IMG/VR virus record: IMGVR_UViG_3300045836_000189
Location: 1-64,000 of that record
Direction: 5' to 3' (one strand)
Length of the DNA stretch: 64,000 nt
From: a virus
Below are positions 57,501 through 64,000 of the stretch, piece by piece. The position numbers and the translations under genes are program-made. The notes under the pieces are model-generated. The model was not told where the DNA came from, made no database searches, and saw nothing but the letters and a program-made list of their open reading frames with translations. Position 1 is the first letter of the stretch. Each line of letters starts with the position of its first letter.

Positions 57501-60500
57501 ACGTGACCATTCAGGTGAACAATGGTAAGACCTATGAGGTATCCAAGGACCGCCTGGCCAAGGCAGGAAAGCTGTGGAACCTGAAAGATATGAATGCAGA
57601 TGCCCGGATCTACTTCAAGAACCGGGATATGGTGCTTCCGATCAATGTCAACAGCAAGACCGGTAAGCCACATCTAATTAATGGTGAATATGCCAAAAAA
57701 GACTACTCCAAAGGAGGAGTAAATGCCAATGCACGTCTTGTACTGGTTAAAGAGAATGGGGAACAGGTATTGAAGCTTCAGTACAAGAACCCTGTGACAG
57801 GGAAGATCGAGACCATGAACTATAACAAAGAGTACTTACTCAAGTATGGTGATGGCAAGATCAACCTGCGTACCATGCCTTCTGAAGAACAGGAGCAGCA
57901 ACGCAAGAACCAGGAGCGTCTGAAAAATAACTATGATACCCAGCTAAAGATCTTCCAGGACCGTGTAGCAGAGGCCAATACTCAGATAGAGCAGGCTAAG
58001 GTTAACCGCCAGCAGAATGAAGAGACATTCCAGAGGTTGCGTCAGCAGTTAATGGATGACCGTACAGAGCTGGAGCTGGTAAAAGAAGAGCTGGAGAAAT
58101 ATGAAGGCAAGAAAGGCCGTAAGAGTAATCTTAGGAAATCACTGGAAGAAAACCGTGACCGTCTTGTTAAATCCATCACAGAAGCTCAGGATCATATAGA
58201 CAAAGTAAAGCAGGAAAGAGAAAACCTGGATAATACGATCAAGGCCCTTAAGTCTGCCCAGGATCTCTATGAGATGGCTGCGCTGGAACTGATGGATACA
58301 GGTGCTCCGTTTGACCGTAACGGTGGGGATAAGCTCTCTTCCAATGCACAGGATCAGCATGATCAGTTAAGTGAAAACCAGATGACGGCCCGTTTCAACA
58401 AGGAGCAGGTAGACCAGATGGTAGAAGACACACAAAATGAGATCAACAACCTGGATCACAAGATCAACTCTTTGGAGGGTTATGTAAAAGACCTTAAGAA
58501 TATCCTGCGGGGGATCACTGACATCAATGACTTCCTGGACTTTATGGATATGCCGGAAGGTGGTGTCCACCGTAAGACTATGCGGGATTACCTGCGTAAG
58601 AAGATAGAGGAAGCCCCTGATGATGCTTCTAAGGAACGGTATCAGAAAATGATGAATCAGTTCCTGAAGAACCAGAGTACCCATGCCAATGACATCATCT
58701 TTTTGCTATCATCCATGAGGGATAGCCTGCGTGAGCTGGATACTCTTGGAAAACAAATGGACGAGCAGCAGCAAAAGATGGAGCGTCTGAAAACTGCCCA
58801 GCAGCAGAAAGCCGAACTCTCCTCTCTGGCTGATAGGATTGATTTCCTGAATCAGGTACAGGATGTACTCACTGCTGATAAGCATAAAGCCAAACCTGTT
58901 CTTCCTGTAAAAGGAACCCCTGAACACCAGGAGGGTCTGGTATCGGATGTAGAGATTGAATCAGATCCGGAGAGTCAGACCTATAAAGACAAGAAGCCAA
59001 GGTTTGAGGAAGTAGGTTTTAACAAGACCTTTGGCAGGCACTATATTGACCAGGCAGATACAGAAGTAAACACTGCTGATGGCTCTGACCGTTTCTTTGA
59101 TTTCACTGGCCGTCAAAATGTGATGAACCAGGGTTATGAGCTTATGGCCGTTACCGAACACAATGATGAATTTGGTATCCGTCAGACAGAGCATAATCCA
59201 AATGACATCAAGCTGGTAGTGGTGAAAAAGGATGAAAAAGGCAATGTTAGCTATATCGGTAAGGACGGTAAAGTACTGGAGAATCCATCCAAGGACAATA
59301 TCGTGTACCGCTCCATGGCTGACATTAACAGCTGGACAGTAGAGCGTGTCCGTAAAGATTACACCGTACATCCGGATACTACAGATGCCCAGATCCAACA
59401 AAAGATTGATGAGCATAAGGCTTACCAGAAGAATCTTGTTGAACGTTCAAAAGAAGGACCTGTTTATTTAAAAGCTGTAAGCACCTCTCCTGGCATTGAC
59501 CGGGTAGAAAGAACCCATGAAGGAACACTGGCTAAAGCAGAGGCAGAGGGCCGGGTAATAGAAGATGATCCTGCATGGGATGATCTTCGTTCAGCCCATA
59601 ATCCTGAAGCTAATATAGCCTTAGTGGTTGCAACAGGTGACGGGCAGTTATCTAACGGATCCCAGGCACCTGGTGTGCTGGCAGGCCGTGTAGTAACCCA
59701 GGAATATACACATGATGGTAGTGGAAACAAACGCTGGGGGGATAAGATCTCCCGCGTGTTTAACCGTGCCCTTAATATTGATGAGAAGAAAAAAGTAGTA
59801 GAGGCCCTTGTTCGTCTGAGCCAGTTATTCGGAAGGAAGGATCACAAAGACCCTGCCCTGAGGCTTACCGCTGCAGAAGAAGCAGAGTATGATCTGATCT
59901 TTAGTTATCTGAAGAATGTCCTGCCATGGGGCGGATGGAAGAACGGAGGCAATTCACAGCGTAGAAAACCTGGATCCCTGTTCCGTATTGACAACGGTCT
60001 TAAACGTGGGGACAACTTCTCTATTCCTTTTGATGAGGAGAACATCCGTAAAAACCAGGAAGAGCTGCTTAAGGATGTGTTCCATAATGTAAACAACCGT
60101 ACCCTTCAGAAAAATGAAGGATTCCGTGACATAGCATTCAAAGATGGAAGAGTTATTCCAGGAAGACAGTTTGATACCTACCAGGAATACCTGTTGGCTA
60201 AAAGAGAGAACGGGGAACTTCCTCCGGTTTACACCTCTCTTCCAAGGGCTGACTCAGCTACCCCACAGAGAACCAGTGCCTATCTGAACTGGGTGGATCC
60301 TCATGTTCAGTTTGAGCGTGCGGAGTCCCCTTATTCACAACCTCAGAAAAGAGAAGCGGATCTGCAGAATCCTCCGGCAACACCAGCTCCGGTAGCTACA
60401 CCTGCAGCTGTTCAGCAGCAGCCTGCTTCCACTTCACTTCCAGCTCCTGTACATACCCAGCAGATCAGCTATAAAGGGAACCTACAAGGTATCCCAACGA

Positions 60501-63500
60501 ATTCTGATGTGGCTTTTGCCCTCAACCCCACCGGAACCAAACTGATTGGTCAGTTTGATGGTAATGAATTCAAGGTGAATAAAATCCTGACAAAGGATGG
60601 CCGTGATCTGACCAATAGTGATAATCCAGCTGTTGCCCAGACCCTGGAGCAGCACGTACCTTTTATCACAGACGCTTTGCGTGAGATCAAAAACGGTACG
60701 GACGAGACCAAGGTTAACATGCAGAAGAAGGCCCTGCAGGATACTTACATGGATATATCTAATGTACCTGTAGAGAAGTCTATTCCTGTTGCATCAGCTG
60801 TTCCGGCACCAGTAGTTCAGGCTGCTGCACCACAGGCAGTGAATACCCAGCAGAAGAAGATCCAGGAGATGAGTGCTCCTAAGGTTGCTCCTAATGGTGA
60901 GCTGAAATACTATACCATAGAAGATGCTATGGCAGCTGCCCAGATGAAAAATGGTAAACTCTCCACTACCCTCCATGTCTATGATGAGGACACAGGTGAA
61001 GAGAAACCACTGAAAGCAGAAGTAGTTATCCCTGATGGTAAACTGAAAGCTGCACAGATTGCCCTTAAGATGGCACTGATGCAACAGATCAGCAACGAAG
61101 AGGAAGGCCCTGTTTTCCGGGAAGTGATTTCCCGTGAGCAGTTTGACGGGCTGGAAGACTTCAGAAAACTCTCTGAGTTCATGAAAGAGAACCTTCCACA
61201 GATCCCTGTGAAAAAGGTCGGTGATCTGATCCATGGTAAAGCCTATGGAGCGTTCATGAAAGGGGCTGTCTATATCTACAACAAAGCAGAGATTGGTACA
61301 GGTTACCACGAGGCTTTTGAAGCAGTATGGGCTTCTTATCTCCAGCCGGAAGAAAGGGAAGCACTGATCAACGAGTTCCGTTCCCGCAAAGGTGAATTTG
61401 AAAACCCGTTCTCCAGGGAGACCAAACCTTACAGCCAGGCTTCTTTATATGATGCACGTGAGGTAATGGCTGAAGAATTCCGTCACTATATCCTCCGTGG
61501 TGAGTTTCCTGAGAATGCTCCAAAGGCAAAAGGATTCTTCCAGAAGCTGTGGGATTTTATCAAGCGTCTGCTTGGTATGGATCCTGATGTGAAGAAAGAA
61601 TTCCATGCCAGCATTCATGACGTATTTGAAAAGATCCGTACTGGAGGCTTCAAAGATCATCCTTCTATCCGGGAACAAAGTGAGCAGTTCCCTGTGTATA
61701 AAGCTGTAGGCGGCCTGACCCAGGAAGAAACAGCACAGGCCATTGAAGGTCTTGGCTACTATTTCTTCCGTGGATTATATAATGACGGCAAGAACATGGA
61801 TAGCCTCCTGAACCGTCATGATCCAAAGCTGTCCAACGAATTACTGAGTAAGCTCTTTAATGAGGCCCATGATGCTGTTGTGAAGAATGCAGCTATCATT
61901 GGAAAACGGGTGGTAGAGGAGCTTCAGAATAACAAGCAGGATCTGTATAGCCAGTTTAAAAAATCCATCAGCCGTTTTGGTCTGGATTTTAATGAGCATG
62001 ATGACCTCTTAGTTAAAGAGGAGAAAACAGATAATGCCCTCGGTATCCGGGATAGCATCTCTGTGGATCCCAAGAAGATGAGTGCCGTGAATGTAAAGCT
62101 TTTACTGGCCTCTCTTCCGATGACCACAAACCGTAAGGGTAATGTGAAGCTGCAGTATAACCTGCAGATGAATCAGCCACGTCTGGAAGATTACAGCCGG
62201 GTGCATAATATCCTCTTAAATGAGCTCAGTAACCTGGTTACCGTGCATGGTGAAGATGGCAGTCAGCATCCGATGATTGCCCAGATGTTTGAAAAGCTGG
62301 ATAGCAAATACCGTTATCCAAGTGGCAACTACCGGGATGGGTATGGCTGGATCAGATCCGTAAAGGTTCGTTTGAGGTATGAGGATGTGAATGGGGAGAA
62401 AGTACCCGTGGAATCCCTGTCACAGGATGACATTATGCTGCAGGTGGCTTTTGTAAAGTCATTTACCAATGCCAAGACCACTCCTCAGAACCTGATTGTA
62501 GGGGAAAATGGCTACATCTACAGCATGAATCCTATTGGTGATACCAATATCAAGAGAGTAAGGGAATCCTGGAGTAACAACCTTAAAACTGCCATTATGA
62601 AAAACGCGGAGGGCCTGGTAAAAGTCAATCCTTCCGGCATGATGGAGTTAAACAGGAACAGCCAGGACTACCATGACCTGATGGGTATCCTTGCTAACAA
62701 GCAGGCACTTGACCTGGAGAAAGCATTGGCTGCTTATAAAAAGATGGGCATTGAGTTCTCCGGAACCACACAACAGCTTAATGAGAACAGTGTATTGTTA
62801 AACGGTACCCTGCTGCATATCCTTACCCAGATGAATGAGGGTGCCATCAACAACGTGACTGACCTTTATGGTAACAACGTGGTAAGTGGCCGTATCAACG
62901 ACCTCCTGGATCTGGAAGCTACCTTTTCTGCAGAAGATGGGGAGCTGTCCTATAGAAACGCGGACGGTGAGCAGCAGTACAGCGTAAGCATTCCAAGCCT
63001 GCTTTCCAATACGATCAACATCCTCAATACAGTACGTTCTCAAAAAGAACTGGTACAATCAGCTCCGTGGCTGGGATATATTGATGATAAGGGAGAAGCC
63101 CAGTTCTATGCTTACCAGCAAAACAGTGAGCTTTTGAAAAAAGGCGGACTGCTGTTTAATACCAAGGGCAACCGTAAAAAGGGTAATGACTCCAAAATGG
63201 CCTACCAGGTAATATCTGGTATGACTACCCTGCTACAGGGAACCAGCACTGCTAAACTGCAGTTTCCGGACCGTGTGGCCAATGAGATCCACTATCTTTT
63301 AAATAACACAGTATTCTCTGTAATCAACTCTGATAAATCCACAGAGTTTGGAATAGGCATCCCAGGCAAGCAGTTACTGGTAAGCAAAGAGGATATTGAC
63401 GGCCTGCTGCATTTTAACAATTCCAAAGTTACCGATAAATACATAGCCCATCTTTCTGATGAGATGAATGCTGCCGTGGTGAACAAGTACAAGCCAAGCA

Positions 63501-64000
63501 GCGTGCAGTATTATGCAAAACAGGTACGTTCACTGGGACACTTCAAAGATATTCTTGGTGATAAACTTGTATCACAGTTCCAGAAGGAAGTACTGGACAG
63601 CAATAAATATCCAGGCCCTAAAGGTCATGAGCGTTTTATAGAAAAGAACAGAGCTGCCATTGCCGATGCTATCAACAAGTACATCCTGGCTGAGACAGAT
63701 AAAACCGTAAGCTTCCTGAAAAAACTGGATCTGTTTACCAAGCAGGGAACTGTATATACAACGGATGCCATTGACAATAACCTTCTTGCGGATATACTAA
63801 AGACCTCAGAGACTTATAATGACCGCCAGGCTTTTACAGAGAACAATCTCCGTACACTGGCTGGTATCCTGGTGACTAACAAAGAGCTGCTTACTGCAGA
63901 ACAGCATAAGTTGATCTATGGTCACCCGGCTTACTATAAAGACCTTGCAAAGCGTGCCAATGGTGCTACATCTACTAAGGAACAAATGGTGGACGATCCA
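54569..64000 (+). CDS. Giant virion polyprotein, at least 3144 aa, 3' end outside the window
   Basis: The frame is open from ATG 54569 (MQFNAGYIPDEVKPNFITPD) to the last base, 3144 codons. Seen in order: a Gly/Ala-rich N-terminal part (about residues 100-150, possibly membrane-active); helical blocks to about 1000; a long coiled coil (about 1100-1420); Pro/Ala-rich linkers (about 1930-1970 and 2070-2095); and a zincin-like segment GTGYHEAFEAVW (His2247, Glu2248) with EEFRHYILRG 50 residues later. crAss-like virions carry such giants with protease- and RNA polymerase-type domains (recalled); polymerase motifs were not seen here and may lie beyond 64000. Confidence 0.75.
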   Translation, partial: MQFNAGYIPDEVKPNFITPDKTILDFVNPFQDAQNFNPQIQSGGGDPLASAFSNFARKGMSESTMAAPTFYDWKGSNADRYVNTDYYRQEGFDPFVDNESKYGYRQTWGNMIGNAFAGAGKLAWQTFKSGWEGWADMANALFSWDSSKLAGSPEDLKEMYDTQNEIMNKYAIYSTPESQNSIFNKQFFGNMLQQSGFAVGATAQFLSEELLTMGASSALSAGKFAVEGAAFTNRAIKFQEMLRDFTKLGEIWKENRVVDNLLSGAKRLIPLSETGEDIGKAWKALDLRQAWKEGRTADVLKGTAQLGYIGAGGLKRALSEANMSMSEARMEAAGTYGDLNKRLTDEYIAQNGQAPVGADADKIQKMSYKAGLENFWVNSGVLMAMNRIQFDNLFSKFGSERKLLNEMGDMAEHTFSVTRNVAGQETTRVFEKGMFGAAGKFSDIAATFGRRAAAWEATKSAAKGIFKWETSEGVQEILQDLSNNTLQDYYYDLYHGAKGYSYGRSLDRAVKQEESISGAQTFLMGALTGRLLSPFTYGMEKGVERVRTTSEQRNKIDLERKDVISTLNAFYQDPNNFFKNAIANFKGQEGAAFNMQEAVKNRDQYTWQNYKDSALASLISSAKKTGMIDSVLDTIRAYGDHIQGDQLKEAYGIDPTEENIKDTKAYFNSVADRAGEYSKNFDILKDKYGDLINPDLFKEGSAGHIQALFAKRALDDAIEILATNRFKSDRAMDRVKSIYSELQQNKNIGQSAASAVHTLASEEEVTKQMALLKEELKGLNDNPTKNADIHQQIEYKQAQLEALTNWKDNYSAWDNQHVTEKIKNEAAKDAWQKYVTAKNQEAGLSTVISNDDINDSFEHLAHYTQLNQDHKEYIDAYNTLANPKRFVMLHGKMMDAMNRVRELFRTEHEQELEQTGAAPKNSFTMTGTDDEGKEYSIDINEGDHYVTDANEDKVIFKGKVAKTFNNNLIKILKIDGDNVTIQVNNGKTYEVSKDRLAKAGKLWNLKDMNADARIYFKNRDMVLPINVNSKTGKPHLINGEYAKKDYSKGGVNANARLVLVKENGEQVLKLQYKNPVTGKIETMNYNKEYLLKYGDGKINLRTMPSEEQEQQRKNQERLKNNYDTQLKIFQDRVAEANTQIEQAKVNRQQNEETFQRLRQQLMDDRTELELVKEELEKYEGKKGRKSNLRKSLEENRDRLVKSITEAQDHIDKVKQERENLDNTIKALKSAQDLYEMAALELMDTGAPFDRNGGDKLSSNAQDQHDQLSENQMTARFNKEQVDQMVEDTQNEINNLDHKINSLEGYVKDLKNILRGITDINDFLDFMDMPEGGVHRKTMRDYLRKKIEEAPDDASKERYQKMMNQFLKNQSTHANDIIFLLSSMRDSLRELDTLGKQMDEQQQKMERLKTAQQQKAELSSLADRIDFLNQVQDVLTADKHKAKPVLPVKGTPEHQEGLVSDVEIESDPESQTYKDKKPRFEEVGFNKTFGRHYIDQADTEVNTADGSDRFFDFTGRQNVMNQGYELMAVTEHNDEFGIRQTEHNPNDIKLVVVKKDEKGNVSYIGKDGKVLENPSKDNIVYRSMADINSWTVERVRKDYTVHPDTTDAQIQQKIDEHKAYQKNLVERSKEGPVYLKAVSTSPGIDRVERTHEGTLAKAEAEGRVIEDDPAWDDLRSAHNPEANIALVVATGDGQLSNGSQAPGVLAGRVVTQEYTHDGSGNKRWGDKISRVFNRALNIDEKKKVVEALVRLSQLFGRKDHKDPALRLTAAEEAEYDLIFSYLKNVLPWGGWKNGGNSQRRKPGSLFRIDNGLKRGDNFSIPFDEENIRKNQEELLKDVFHNVNNRTLQKNEGFRDIAFKDGRVIPGRQFDTYQEYLLAKRENGELPPVYTSLPRADSATPQRTSAYLNWVDPHVQFERAESPYSQPQKREADLQNPPATPAPVATPAAVQQQPASTSLPAPVHTQQISYKGNLQGIPTNSDVAFALNPTGTKLIGQFDGNEFKVNKILTKDGRDLTNSDNPAVAQTLEQHVPFITDALREIKNGTDETKVNMQKKALQDTYMDISNVPVEKSIPVASAVPAPVVQAAAPQAVNTQQKKIQEMSAPKVAPNGELKYYTIEDAMAAAQMKNGKLSTTLHVYDEDTGEEKPLKAEVVIPDGKLKAAQIALKMALMQQISNEEEGPVFREVISREQFDGLEDFRKLSEFMKENLPQIPVKKVGDLIHGKAYGAFMKGAVYIYNKAEIGTGYHEAFEAVWASYLQPEEREALINEFRSRKGEFENPFSRETKPYSQASLYDAREVMAEEFRHYILRGEFPENAPKAKGFFQKLWDFIKRLLGMDPDVKKEFHASIHDVFEKIRTGGFKDHPSIREQSEQFPVYKAVGGLTQEETAQAIEGLGYYFFRGLYNDGKNMDSLLNRHDPKLSNELLSKLFNEAHDAVVKNAAIIGKRVVEELQNNKQDLYSQFKKSISRFGLDFNEHDDLLVKEEKTDNALGIRDSISVDPKKMSAVNVKLLLASLPMTTNRKGNVKLQYNLQMNQPRLEDYSRVHNILLNELSNLVTVHGEDGSQHPMIAQMFEKLDSKYRYPSGNYRDGYGWIRSVKVRLRYEDVNGEKVPVESLSQDDIMLQVAFVKSFTNAKTTPQNLIVGENGYIYSMNPIGDTNIKRVRESWSNNLKTAIMKNAEGLVKVNPSGMMELNRNSQDYHDLMGILANKQALDLEKALAAYKKMGIEFSGTTQQLNENSVLLNGTLLHILTQMNEGAINNVTDLYGNNVVSGRINDLLDLEATFSAEDGELSYRNADGEQQYSVSIPSLLSNTINILNTVRSQKELVQSAPWLGYIDDKGEAQFYAYQQNSELLKKGGLLFNTKGNRKKGNDSKMAYQVISGMTTLLQGTSTAKLQFPDRVANEIHYLLNNTVFSVINSDKSTEFGIGIPGKQLLVSKEDIDGLLHFNNSKVTDKYIAHLSDEMNAAVVNKYKPSSVQYYAKQVRSLGHFKDILGDKLVSQFQKEVLDSNKYPGPKGHERFIEKNRAAIADAINKYILAETDKTVSFLKKLDLFTKQGTVYTTDAIDNNLLADILKTSETYNDRQAFTENNLRTLAGILVTNKELLTAEQHKLIYGHPAYYKDLAKRANGATSTKEQMVDDP

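Noticed and set aside
54867-63500. Short opposite-strand open frames across the giant gene
   Set aside because: They overlap the long coding frame completely, have no leaders or motifs, and mirror the codon pattern of the plus strand.
1-64000. Amber (TAG to Gln) recoding as in some crAss-like phages
   Set aside because: TAG ends real genes here (for example 39979-39981 and 1703-1705) and large genes have no internal TAG in frame.
1-64000. CRISPR array, integrase or attachment sites
   Set aside because: No regularly spaced repeats of array length, no recombinase motifs and no att-type direct repeats were seen.

Overview
The window looks like about 64 kb of a large double-stranded DNA phage of a Bacteroidota host, most likely a crAss-like (Crassvirales-type) podovirus. 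This rests on reading the sequence only; no search was run. The lineage evidence is gene order and protein features: an HU/IHF-like protein, a Cys-rich protein and a PD-(D/E)XK nuclease ahead of a large terminase; a 911-aa portal with a Gln-rich tail; a scaffold-like protein and a 540-aa capsid protein; a Dps-like four-helix protein; a metallophosphoesterase among the tail genes; a giant muzzle or tail-stabilisation protein; and three or more very large cargo-type proteins, the last open to the window edge. The host inference comes from the lack of Shine-Dalgarno sequences and the style of the tail fibres. TAA, TAG and TGA all end genes, so there is no sign of the amber recoding known in some relatives. 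Both window ends cut the genome.

Layout. (1) 1-5941, minus strand: about sixteen small genes (membrane proteins, a lipoprotein, a P-loop ATPase, a tandem paralogue pair) separated by hairpins, plus one tRNA-like gene with an interrupted anticodon loop. This looks like an early or accessory block. (2) 5942-6275: divergent control region with a plus-strand terminator. (3) 6276-9159: two small plus-strand genes, a possible small transcript, eight tRNAs, a secreted protein, and an opposite-strand XRE-type regulator. (4) 9160-14076: control region, a tRNA-like gene with a huge variable arm, tRNA-Met, then small genes up to the IHF-like, Cys-rich and nuclease genes. (5) 14100-26040: head module (terminase, portal, scaffold-like, capsid, connectors, Dps-like, and an abundant-type virion protein). 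(6) 26159-38331: fibre and adhesin module, with tail fibres, a beta-helix spike, and a chain of proteins whose FN3-like domains appear to be split between neighbouring genes. (7) 38505-47627: phosphoesterase, tail connectors and the muzzle protein, which carries an inserted von Willebrand A (vWA) domain. (8) 47627-64000+: tail lysozyme and cargo proteins, including an unfinished ORF of at least 3144 codons.

Regulation visible in the sequence: a shared AT-rich promoter-like motif (TATATTAT.A.TGTAGG and variants) recurs in front of seven transcription blocks. TCTACA/TGTAGA boxes cluster in three intergenic regions and could be operators, perhaps for the XRE-type protein. Many start codons follow an ACCCT or ACCAAC leader instead of a ribosome-binding site. 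The most interesting items are the split FN3 chain (34768-38331), the MIDAS-bearing vWA insertion in the muzzle protein, the two interrupted tRNA-like genes, and the promoter and operator families.
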